From Cycas panzhihuaensis (taxonomy: Eukaryota > Cycadophyta), in contig CM041465.1 in assembly GCA_023213395.1 (NCBI GenBank), forward strand, positions 235,111,741-235,175,740: 64,000 bases of DNA, given 5' to 3'. The stretch's first letter is position 1. The number at the start of each line of letters is the position of its first letter. This document shows, in pieces, positions 1-9,830 of this stretch. Position numbers and translations under genes: made by a program. The notes below the pieces were generated by a model, which was not told the origin of the DNA, did no database searches, and saw nothing but the letters and a program-made list of their open reading frames with translations.

Positions 1-1010
1 GGTTGATCAATGGCCCAATGCATTTTTCGTATGGGTAATTATTAACCTACCCTATTTAAGGATGCCTACTTTTATGTCGAAAAATACCAGTCCCATGTGA
101 CTTTAATCCATCAACCTACATAAGTAATGAAATCCATAGTTTCACCTTGGCCTTAATGCTAGTCCCATGTGACTTTAATCCATCAAGTTGCACAAGTAAT
201 GAAATCCATAGTTTCACCTTGGTCTTTCTCCTAATGGGGTCTCGACCTCATTGGATAGATCTTTCCAACATCTTTAAATGGGTATACATTCATTCTAACT
301 ACAACTGAATACTTTATGAAGTGGAGTGAAGCTATCTTATTGATCTCTACTACTAGAAAGATCATCACTACTTTCATATTTGAGCACATCTTTTGTAGAT
401 TTAGGATACTGGATGTTATCATTACTGACAATGGAACTTAACTTTGTGATCCCCATATCAGCAAACTATGTAGTAAGTTTCATGTTACTCATAGAATATT
501 TGCCCCATATCATCCTTAGGTAAATGGTGAGGTGGAAGCATTTAACAAGATTTTAGCTAAGATTTTGGCTAAAACTATTACTACTTCTTATAGGGATTGG
601 TATTTGTAGTTGTTTCTAGCACTATGGGCCTATAGGACTATCATCAGAAATGCTATAGGTATGACACCATTCTCCATTGTTTATGGTGTTAAAGCTATTT
701 TACCATTGGAGTTTGAAGTTCTTTCTCTATGCATCTCATTGAAGGAATGAGTCATTTAGGATTCCCTTTTTGGTCATATATCACCACTTGTTAATTATTT
801 TTATTATCCTTGGTTTTCTTTATTATTCCTTTAGAACAGATGATCATTCTACCACCTTCCCTTCATGCTTGGAGACACCATGATTTTGATTTCCTTTTTG
901 ATTTATGTGGTTCATTCCTTAAGGAGATTAGCCCCTTTCCTTTTAAGATTATGTTAAAAAGAAGAAATCCTTACTATGTTGAGTAGAATAGTTTCTTAAG
1001 AAGATAATTA
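1..1010 (+). pseudogene. Element E: Ty3/gypsy (Tat-like) integrase, broken
   Basis: Plus-strand integrase of element E, entering from the left edge. The frame starting near base 31 gives a degraded zinc-finger linker and a core with recognisable pieces: ITDNGT (second catalytic Asp, near 427), PYHP followed by VNGEVEAFNK (catalytic Glu), ALWAYRT and [10 protein letters not shown] weak GPF-like C-terminal module follows at about 865-1010. Stops lie where Gln is expected, for example TAG 517-519 and TAG 607-609, consistent with CAG-to-TAG decay. The zinc-finger cysteines are not recognisable. The protein would insert cDNA into the genome but is certainly inactive here. The family match is clear; the exact ends are not. 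Confidence 0.85.
89..232 (+). repeat. In-frame 72-base tandem duplication in E integrase
   Basis: Two direct copies with a period of 72 bases (24 codons). TCCCATGTGACTTTAATCC begins at 91 and again at 163, and both copies end in a TTTCACCTTGG stretch. The duplicated part corresponds to the linker between the zinc finger and the catalytic core of integrase. The copies differ at a few bases. Confidence 0.9.
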
Positions 1011-1038
1011 TAATCCTATTCTTATGAGAAGTGGAAGT

Positions 1039-1157
1039 GAAAAGTAAAAAAAAGAAAAAAAGAAAAAGTGAATTAAAAAAAAAAGAAAGAAAAAGTGAAG
1101 CAAAAAAAGAAAAAAGAAAAAAAAGAAAATGAAGTTAAAAAAAAAAAAAAAGTAAAA
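1039..1157 (+). repeat. A/G-rich simple repeat in E
   Basis: A nearly pure purine tract of A-runs broken by single G or GTG, between the integrase end and the second RNase H of element E. The same position in element D (about 63220-63262) holds a TA/GA microsatellite instead, and the two are followed by the same sequence (TTTATTATT, then CATCCTCTTATAATCTAGGG). Confidence 0.85.
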
Positions 1158-1474
1158 GGTAAGTTTATTATTTTCATCCTCTTATAATCTAGGGCAAGTC
1201 ACGTGATGGCTTCATCCCTACTTATCTATCTATAGGTTGGGTTCATTTGGATGAGTCATTTAGGATTTTTGGATCTAACTGCTTGGATCCACTGTGGCCT
1301 AAGTTATGATTGAACCCTACTTGACACTCCTTGATCATAATTGTCTTACTTGGGTTCCTTCTTCTTACTTCATCATAGTAAGAGATCTACTTCTAGCACC
1401 ATCTCCTTATCAATTAATTTCCACACCTTCCCTCATTGATCACATAGTATCCTAGTTTAGATTCTCTCATTCCC

Positions 1475-1870
1475 ATGGCATTGAGTATCTTCAATGATGG
1501 GGGTAGTAGAGAAAACTTGAGACCGTCTTCTTTTGCTTGGGTGGTTTATGACCAATTAGGAAATTCCCTCCTTTCCATAGGTTTCTTTATACCTAGGGAA
1601 ACTAATAATGAAGCTGAATACCTTGTAATTATAGGAGCCTTGTCATATGTCTCTCACTTTTACTTCATACCTATTACTTTGTATATCGATTCTGAGGTTG
1701 TGGTTTATTAGTTGGTTGGGATATACCATGTCCACTCTCTACGACTCCTCCTTTTGCATCACTAGGCCTCATCATTGTTATTTCTATTTACTTCAGTGAC
1801 TATTTAGTACATGTCATATTCTTTTAATCTCAAAGTTAACACTCTTGTTTCCTCAATCTGTGATTATTGT
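1475..1870 (+). pseudogene. Element E: second (archaeal/plant-type) RNase H domain
   Basis: An open frame of 78 codons starts MALSIFNDGGS and continues, after stops, to about 1870. RNase H landmarks are Asp8 in NDGGS, Glu48 in NNEAEY and Asp72 in IDSEVVV. The last acidic position, usually in a KADSLV-like motif, reads KVNTLV, so an Asn replaces Asp. Domains of this kind occur in plant Tat-like retrotransposons in addition to the RNase H attached to RT. It lies directly downstream of integrase and upstream of the antisense ORF, the reverse of the order in B and G. It is truncated by TAG at 1709-1711. Confidence 0.8.
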
Positions 1871-2869
1871 GTTGATTAAATTTCTTTTTAAGCTGCGAGC
1901 ACCCTACTACAGAATGAGTATAAACTACCACTCTATGATCAGTATAAACTATTAATTTAGCAAGTTTATAGGTTTGGGTAGTTATAAGATTGTGGTAATA
2001 GGTATAAGAGTGAAGTGAGATATGTGAAAGGGCTAGACCCACGTGGGAATCTTGGGCCATGGCAGATCTTAACAGGGGGCAAGTTCCTAAAAGCTTCTTG
2101 CCCTTAGAAGGAGCCAATGAAGAATCCAATATACTCATGTAGTTATTCATTTATTAAGTGAAGTTAGTTTCATTTGTTAAATGATTTACTTCCTTCATGA
2201 TATATTATATAAGTGTGGGATTATCCTACATTTATATAATCTATCAGGAGTATGATGTGAGTTACATGAGTTTTCTTTTTAGGAGATTTATGTTATTCTA
2301 TCTTCTACTTTTATAAACTTATTACTATTTGTATTCCAGATGATTTTAAGTTTATAAAAATAGAATAAGTAAACCTTTTAGTTATGACATTTTGATCTTT
2401 TATTTATCTCTTAGTTTTTGCCCCTTCCCTAACCTCATCTTTCCTAAACTATACTACTCTTAAATGAGTATAAACTACCATGTATATACTATAACAAAAA
2501 ATAAAAATAAAAATACATAACCAAAAAATAACAAAAAAAAAAGTAAAAATGATAAAAATCACTATATATTTCCTTAGACAAATCATACTAATGAATGTAT
2601 CCTATGCTCAAACATAAATGGAAATAAGGGAGATAAAGGTTTTAGAGACAAGTGATTACACATATGTTTTAAGAGAAATGAAGATCAATATATATACATG
2701 ATGTAAAAAATAAGTACATATATCACTTAAGTGACTCATCATACATGATCCATCATACATGACATATGGTACATAATATATACATACAACTTGAGGCTCA
2801 CAAAATGCCTCATAGTATCCTTCTGCCTCTTATATAATATATGATACACTCATCTATGCAATCCCTGAT
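1871..2869. other. Non-coding 3' region of E
   Basis: No supported gene. Two short stretches (near 1915-1955 and 2462-2480) contain the core ATGAGTATAAACTA that is repeated many times further on at 5404-5910. The rest is AT-rich, with an A-rich tract near 2490-2550. It separates the second RNase H from the antisense ORF of element E. Confidence 0.6.
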
Positions 2870-4612
2870 GAGATCCCTAAGGTATGTCTAGATCTATCCT
2901 CAGTCTCTTACTAGAAGTCTCTCCATGAGAAGACACTCCTCTAGGTGGGATATGGTGTCGCTCTTACTGTATCATGCCACTCATTTATAGAGTATACTTG
3001 GCCCCTACCTGAGCCAGTGTCATCCTCTCTAGCTGTCTCCTCTCCTCCTCACCTACCCTTAGCTCCATCTCTTGCCTCTACAACTCCATTTGCATGTCCA
3101 TATACATGTCTTGATCCCTTAATGCATGGTGATAATAGTCTATTTGATCTCCCAATAGTCTATGATCCACCACATTCCAAGCAGGCACCTCATCTAATGT
3201 TGGAACATAGGGGAAGATCACTTCTAATGTCCTCACTACCTCTCTCAAGGTAACTATCCCATCACCTATCTAATGGAAACATATAATATATGGTCAGTCT
3301 TTTGGAGAAGTAAATGAACTTTAAAAATAAAGGGAATGCAATATGATGTAAGAAACTAATAAATTAGATCACATACCTGGAGATCTCAGTCTCATTGGCT
3401 CTTCGTGTACCACCTCACCAACTAGTGGTACCTTTACTATCTATGGCTCTTGATGAGCCTCTTGCATAAATCCTCTCTCGCCAACTGTGACCCCTCCATC
3501 CCTGGCCTGATCATCAATAAATCCTAGCTCCATACTCTAGATGGAGCTCTATCTCCTCTCTATAGGTACCTCGCCTCCCTATCCAATTACATGTTGACTA
3601 CTACCTACTCCACCACTAGAGGAAGCACCTCTCCTACCTCTTCATCCTGTCTCCTCTCCCCTACCATCACCTTTGCCACTATGAGCCTCTTTATTATGAT
3701 CTCCTCCTCTCCTTGCCCCTGCTACTAGAGTTGCCTTAGTTGATTCCCTCTCCACGATATCCATCTCATCATTGCTCCACACTGGGAGCCTAGCACATGC
3801 ATCATCAACGAGCTACCTCCTTGTCATCCAGCTCAACATAGGACTGCAAGTTATCCTTGTGATAATGGCTAGCCTATTGTGGATCTTAGATCTTATGTAC
3901 CACCTGTTCATCCCTGGATCCATTGATGCAATCTCTCCTAGCTCTCCCACTAGTTGTATGAAAGGGATATGGTTATAAAACTAATACATCAATACATAAC
4001 TATAAGAAAATCCCCCTCTACTTATCCTTCAGATCCTAGATAACTAATGACTAATTCTATCCACCACATACTATCCCCAGTTAACATAAATCCCCTACTT
4101 TCATCACCAAATAATCTCTGTCCACTGCATTGGGATCCCCATGAAGTTTTATATCCTCATAATCTGGTATGTGATAATAAGGGCAATTATCCTCCCCACT
4201 ACTGGAACTCCATCTACCATCCTAATGGCCTCGATCGAGATACCATGATGATAACTATGATTAGCAAACCTTATTAAATAAGTGGTACATGCCATCTGTG
4301 ACTCCTTATCGATCACTTAGATTAGGTGCACCCTCTCAACATGCCAACTCATGCCAAGTATCCTCCCACCATCTCGTGGGGTAATCTTAAAGTCTCCAAT
4401 ACCCTAACTCTATACATATTCCATCTCGATACCCAATAACTCACGAAATTATATAGTACCTCGTGCTCCATAACCAAGTGAGTCAAACTGTTGGCCTTGG
4501 CTAGACCACATGCTTGCGAGATACCCCATCCTACCTCATCCAACTGACTCACTACCTCCCCAATGGCAGCTCCCTCATTCTCATGAGTATCCACCCTCTC
4601 TAAGGCTTGCAT
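2870..4612 (-). pseudogene. Element E: antisense extra ORF with intron (relics)
   Basis: A degraded gene on the strand opposite to E gag-pol. Minus-strand reading from 4612 gives an open stretch of about 87 codons. After a broken middle there is an open C-terminal part from about 3265 to 2945 with LREVVRTLEVIFPYVP, then a highly charged coiled-coil-like stretch (QMELQRQEMELRVGEEE). The first part aligns with LVEAVV-EVFPQAY at the start of exon 2 in element G. A GT-AG intron at 3266-3376 joins the two parts in the same phase as in G. A further candidate GTAAGT donor lies at 4944 with an acceptor near 4606. The plant-mobile-domain-like N-terminus seen in B and G was not recognised here. Function unknown. 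Confidence 0.5.
3266..3376 (-). other. Candidate spliceosomal intron in E antisense ORF
   Basis: On the minus strand the donor is CCAG|GTATGTGATC and the acceptor is CATTAGATAG|GTGATGGG, 111 bases. Splicing leaves one base of a codon before the intron and GT after it (G|GT, glycine), exactly as at the intron of element G (29663-29777, 115 bases), and it opens the coiled-coil reading frame. The upstream exon contains stops, so only relics remain. Confidence 0.55.
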
Positions 4613-5403
4613 ATGAAAAGTAACAATGTGTTAGCATCTACTTTGAATGAAAGATCTCATCTAACTAGAGAAGTTTTTCAAAATTTTAAAAACATCTCTT
4701 AAAAATTGAAAAATATAGCTTCACAGTGAAAAATGTAATTTCATTATGAAAAATACGATTTCATTATGAAGAATGTGATTTCCTCTGATGGCTTAAAATA
4801 TGGAAGTTATGTTTTTCACTACTTAATAGAATTTTTCGTTATGAGATTGTATTTTTAATATAGTGCCTATACTTTTTGCACTGTATTATCATATTTTTTG
4901 CCATAAATTGAAAAAATAAAAAATATATATACTGTTTCACTTACCAGGTATCCTGCTCTTTGCTCCATTATCCTTGCTCTCACACTGTGGAGCTCATTGC
5001 CTAGCAAAAAGAGTTAGAAATCCTGCTTGAATGAAGGATAAGTACCTCTAGAACCCTCCTTTTTCCTCCTTCATCCTCAAGCAAATGAATTAGTTTTCTT
5101 ATCAATTTCCTTACATATAGGGGGCCCTTTCTGGCCCTTTTTCCTTTTTTAACATGTACGATTGTTCAGGCTAAACATTCAATCTATTAAAAAGGAGTGT
5201 TCTTCAATTTGATTACAATCATCTCCAAATTCATATTGAAGTACCATAAGCATGACTTTTTCATTTTTAGTAAAGTTCAAGGTATTAAAGGTTATTTGAG
5301 CTCTTTCTCCATCTTCCTATCAAAGTTTAATTGATCATTCAATCATATTTTACCTAGTAACATGTTTATCTTCGAGAGGACTAGCATTTTGAGCTTCTAT
5401 TTC
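4613..5403. other. Non-coding part of E
   Basis: No supported gene. An AT-rich part includes three imperfect head-to-tail copies of a 21-base GAAAAAT...TTTCATTAT unit at about 4724-4790. A GTAAGT splice-donor-like site (minus strand) lies at 4944, preceded by a short open stretch that could be an upstream exon of the antisense ORF. Confidence 0.45.
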
Positions 5404-5910
5404 CTTGTTAATAAGTATAAACTATAACAAGGACAAGTAACCTCAAGTTTTTATACACATGTCGATGAATTTAAACTAAAATAGGACTAAACTCCAAGCC
5501 TCTTTCCTTGTTAACGAGTATAAACTATGACAAGACCTTACTTCAAATCTTCTCTCACCTATTAATGAGTTAAAACTATAATAAGATCAATGCTCTGAGG
5601 CCTCCATACTTGTTAACAAGCCTAAACTATGACTGGAATCGCTCTGATTTTGATTGTTAAAGAGGTTAAGAGAAGACAATCAACCTTTGAGAGGCCACAC
5701 CCCATTAATGAGACTAAACTATGATGGGTTTGCTCTGAAAAGTCATGTGTTAATAAGCTTAAACTATGATAGTCTATCTTTTTATCCCAAAAAAGATTTC
5801 ACTATGAAAAGTCACCTGTTAGTGAGCTTAAACTATGACAGTCCATCTTTTTTGCTTTAGAAAAAAGACTTCCCTCTAATTCTCAGTTAATGAGAGATAA
5901 ACTTTGACCA
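5404..5910. repeat. Eight interspersed copies of a TTAATGAG...TAAACTATGA motif
   Basis: About eight copies, 45-105 bases apart, at roughly 5404, 5508, 5562, 5607, 5702, 5747, 5816 and 5884. The core resembles TTAATGAGTATAAACTATGA. In four copies the flanks of the core are complementary to each other but differ in sequence: CCTTG/CAAGG, CTTGT/ACAAG, CCCAT/ATGGG and CTGT/ACAG. The array is in the untranslated 3' region of element E; one related copy lies near 62610-62640 in element D. Confidence 0.8.
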
Positions 5911-5924
5911 AGTATATAGTAGAA

Positions 5925-6240
5925 GCCCTTTTAGTTTGTGGGCATCTAGTGATGAAGTCCCATTTAGTTTATGGGCAGTAGATAGTGTTTATTTGAAGGT
6001 GAAAGTTCCATCTAGTTTGTGGGCAATAGGTAAGCTTTTTGATAACATTAGACACCTAGACCTTTTAAGTGAGAAGATAAATATAGTGATGTTTATAAGT
6101 TAAATACCTAATCCTTTTGGGTAATTTTATAGATACCCAATACTTTTGGGTAATTTAATAGATGTCCAGTCCTTTTAGGTGAGAGAAGCAAATGATACGT
6201 TTTCTAGTCATGATTGCTCAGTCCTTTTGAGTAACTCTAC
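5925..6240. repeat. Two short repeat families upstream of E 3' LTR
   Basis: Three copies of a TTTAGTTTGTGGGCA-like unit (about 5928, 5962, 6012) are followed by about four copies of a CAATCCTTTTGGGTAA-like unit (about 6050-6230). No coding sense is seen. Confidence 0.65.
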
Positions 6241-6419
6241 CAATAGAAACTTCCTTGAATTGAGTTGCGATAAAGATTTCATTTTTCCATGGAAGAATAG
6301 TACCACATCATCCATACATTTCATTAGTCCCTATTCCTTTCACTAGAGCAATGAACACCTATGTCATTGCCACCTCTCACCATCTTATATCTCCATCTAG
6401 AATAGGAGCCTCACATGCC

Positions 6420-6430
6420 AAGGGGGAAAA
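6420..6430 (+). other. Polypurine tract of element E
   Basis: AAGGGGGAAAA sits immediately before TGTTTCACC, the inferred start of the 3' LTR. This is the expected position and composition of the plus-strand primer for retrotransposon reverse transcription. Confidence 0.8.
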
Positions 6431-8882
6431 TGTTTCACCACAACTTGGCCTCTTTAGTTATATTTAGATTATGTTATTATATTAATGCTTTTTATAGGGT
6501 TTTATTGATGATGATTGATGTATGTTTACTTGGTTTGATGGATTGAGTCTTGTTTTGCTGGAATGATATGTGATTATTGATTGATGAAATGTAATGAATG
6601 ATGTTATTGCCTTGTATTCCTATCATTCCACTAATGATATAAACAATAGTGACAAAGTTTTCTTTATGACTAGCTTAATTACATACTTCTTTTAAACTCG
6701 GTTGTTTTTATTTTACTTTTGATATGTCACCTATATTTTACTATTTATCACCTTTTTGGGCTTGTGCTTAATGCATTTCACTTCATTCTAGGCTTGTTTA
6801 CTCTTTAACAGACTTGTTTTTGTTATTGGAAATTTATTAAATGTCATTTTTTTATCAATGTTTGCTCAAATTTCTACTTTACTGAAATCATGTCTTTCAC
6901 CCTATAAAAAATATAACCGTTCATGTTTTTAAAAAAAAATTGTATTTTTTGGGTAGTTCAAAAATATGAACGATCATATTTTTAGAGTAAAATTGCATTT
7001 TTAGTAGTGAAAAATACGAACTATCACGTTTTTCATTATCATGCAACAGAAAATTAGGCCAATGCATCAAAATACTGCATTTCGCCACATAGATTTGGTG
7101 GAATTTGATTCTCTCGATGCCCAGAAATATTATAAAGTAATTATTAATAATACTTTTTGATATAGAGATAAAGAGATAGAGAAGTGAAGAAAGTTGAGAA
7201 TTAGAGAGGAAGAGGTGATTCTTACTCTTCGATTGAGAGATTTTCTGAGCTTCTTGGGGGAATTTTTAAGGACTACTACTGTGCTTTTTAGAGACTTGAT
7301 TTTCTAATGTTATTAGGTGGAATCTTGAAGAAATTTTTCTATTGTGCTACTAATACTCAATTGTTGATGGTCTAAGCTTTCATCTTCTTAGATCTTCATC
7401 AATTTTTACTTCGAACTTCTCTTGATTTGGTAAGATCTTTCCTATTGGCTTTCAAGTTTATTTCATGGAGTCTTGAATGTAATTTTAGCTTAGGATTATT
7501 CCTTTTCATTGGTTGATTACTATTGGATTGTTATTTGGACTTTTAGAATTAAAATATATACTAGAAGATTCGCCCTTTATGGGGATCCTTAAGGATAGAC
7601 TAGGGTGAGTCATGGTCATCTCTCCACCATATAACTAGACACTCCTTCCCGCTCTCTCATAATAGCCTATATTTCAATCAGATTACCGCTCTTGTTTATC
7701 ATTGTTTGGCCTCTTTAGATTGTTAATGTTTCCTTCTTACCTCTCGTTTTGAAGGAAAGTATATGGAAAAAGTTAGTCAAGTGAAAAGAAAATTACCATT
7801 CTGAGGTGTTCTTTATAATAGGAAAAGAATATTAGTCTTGTATCTATCATTGCATGCACTTTTATTTTTAAGTAAGCTCTTGTGTCTTGAAAATTAAAAG
7901 TTCATGGTGTTGTTTGGTTGGGTTTTATGATTTTCAGCTTTCATACTAGGTTTAAGGATTTCTTTTAGTGCTCTCACTACTCCAATCGTGATAGAACCTT
8001 TGGTTGATCTTGCATGGATGATTATTATTTAGATTTATAACTTGTCCATCATATCATAGGTTTGAAAATTATCATATAACAATAGTAGTTTCCCTTAAGA
8101 TTCTCTCTTTTTTATGCATTATTTCATCACTTCTTAAAAAGAGTTATTTACATACATCAACGTTAGAGCATACTAACTACTCTTGCATGTAGATTAATCT
8201 CTTTTGAAAAGAAATTTACATAAAGATTATGTGGTTATTTTCAGATTTTGAATAGTATCATCTCTTTTGAAGTAAAATATGCATGTAGGAAACCTATCTC
8301 ATAGTTGCATGTATATCTTTTATTTTGAGAACAAAAAATAGAAAAGGACTTGCATGCATAGTTTCTAGTTTGTTTATTTGAGATTTTATTATAACAAAAA
8401 AAAATAACAAAAACAAAAGATTGATATAAGCTTAATCTTTTGGTTTCCTTAATTATATTATCTTACTCTCTTAGCTTTGCATCCTTGTAACAATATCAAG
8501 ATCTAGAAACCTAAACAAGTCAAACTATTCTTTCCATTAGCTTACCCTCTCCTACATCTTAGTAAAACTCTAAAAGTTGAATTGATTATAAGAGAGGAGT
8601 CCCTAAGAAGGATATTAAAGATATTATAAGTGTGGCTCCAAACTCAAAATATCTTCATTAAGTTATGTAGGTTAGTAGATTCCATCACCCCATTTTACAT
8701 TCACACCTTTCATTGTACCCACTATCATTAAGGTAGATGACACTACTAAGCAGAGACTCCTTCATAGGAGTTGGGCAAAGATGGTTCTTTAGGTCTCTTT
8801 TGAGTTTCATATTAGATCTTCCCCAAGCCCTAGACCATATTTCTGGCAGTCTTGTTGAGGATCCACCTATAGAACACCATCA
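6431..8882 (+). mobile_element. Element E: 3' LTR (2452 bases)
   Basis: Starts TGTTTCACCACAA after a polypurine tract and ends ...ACCATCA. It aligns along most of its length with the 5' LTR of element D (54964-57384). Shared landmarks are a CCCTTTATGGGG block (7572/56010), an ACTCC...GGAGT hairpin (8756/57245) and AGACCATA near the end. The two LTRs belong to the same family but are clearly diverged. No ORF is supported inside. The LTR abuts copia coding sequence of element F, so E inserted into F. Confidence 0.75.
6960..6983. repeat. Perfect 10-base inverted repeat in E LTR
   Basis: AAAAATATGA and TCATATTTTT flank ACGA. A weaker copy follows at about 7009-7033, and comparable AAAAA...TTTTT palindromes occur at the matching place in the LTR of D (55432-55512). 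This lies in the first quarter of the LTR, where promoter-associated elements are usual; the role is unknown. Confidence 0.6.
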
Positions 8883-9830
8883 TCTTATAAGGGATAGACC
8901 TTACACCACCACTGCCTGCAAGTGATTTTACTTAGGATTTATTATGTAACAAGGAATAATGCCAATAGAGTGTACAATATTAGGTCTTGTATTAGTAGTA
9001 TTGATGAGACTACCTATAAGTTGTTTATAAAGTGTTGCATCTACCTCTTAATCATCGCCATCAACTATTAGTTTAACATTGGGTTCCATTGGAGTGGTTA
9101 TAGTTCAAGCATCTTCTAACTAAAACTTTTTTAGAAGATCATTAATGTACTTTTCTTGAGAAAGAAAGATTTTACCATTTTTCTAAGTGACTTCAATCCC
9201 CAAGTAGTATTTTATCAACCTAAGATCAGACAGTTCAAATATTTTAGCTAAGTCCTTCTTTAGTTGGCTGATTACATGTTTATTGTTCCCTATTATAAGC
9301 ATATCATCCATAAAGATTAAGAGATAAGTAACTTTTTCTTTTTGGAGTTTAATGAATAATGTTGCATTAATATCTTGGTAGTCACAAACCTCATATCCAC
9401 GTTACCTCATTCTTTCTAACAACTTGGTGAACCAAGCATGAGGGGCTTATTTAAGGTTGTATAGGACTTTTTGAGCCTATACACCTTATGCTCTAGACCA
9501 CTAATCTCAATTCCTTTAGGCTGAGCCATATAGATTTCTTCTTCAAGATCACCATTCAGAAATGTAGTTTTTACATCTAACTAGTGAATCTTCTAGCCCT
9601 ATTGAGCTGCCAAAGCCACAAGAGTTCTGATTATGGGCCACTTAGTTATAGGTGCAAAGACTTCAGTATAGTTGATGCCTTTCCTTTGTGTAAATCCCTT
9701 TGCTACCAACCTCACCTTATGTTTCTTAAGGGTGTCATTAGATCTATATTTATTTTTATACACCTATTTTGGGCCACATGGGTGTAGGCTATAAGTAAGC
9801 TCTTTAAAGGCCTTCATACTTTACAGTATT
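8883..9830 (-). pseudogene. Element F: Ty1/copia reverse transcriptase / RNase H fragment
   Basis: Minus-strand reading gives a typical copia RT. The order is KHKVRLVAKGFTQRKGINY, VFAPI, LDVKTTFLNGDLEEEIYM, then after a frameshift LLIFMDDMLIIG (the catalytic YVDD box as FMDD), YYLGIEV, IFLSQEKYI, TTPMEPN, LIGSLI and TRPNIVHSIGI up to the start of RNase H. Several in-frame stops replace Gln or Trp. The fragment is cut at 8882 by the 3' LTR of element E; gag, protease and integrase are not found upstream. Confidence 0.9.

Noticed and set aside
2945-3253. 102-codon plus-strand frame, Ser/Pro/Leu-rich
   Set aside because: Complement of the coiled-coil-like second exon of the E antisense ORF.
3772-4277. 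Two plus-strand frames of 68 and 76 codons as possible small host genes
   Set aside because: No recognisable motif, not conserved in D, and inside the antisense-ORF region of E.
5404-5910. CRISPR-like array
   Set aside because: Copies are imperfect, unequally spaced and part of a plant retrotransposon; there are no cas genes and no constant repeat length.
5400-6430. Possibility that E starts a separate solo LTR here
   Set aside because: The region has no counterpart in the D LTR; homology with D starts only at 6431 after a good polypurine tract, so this is internal 3' sequence.
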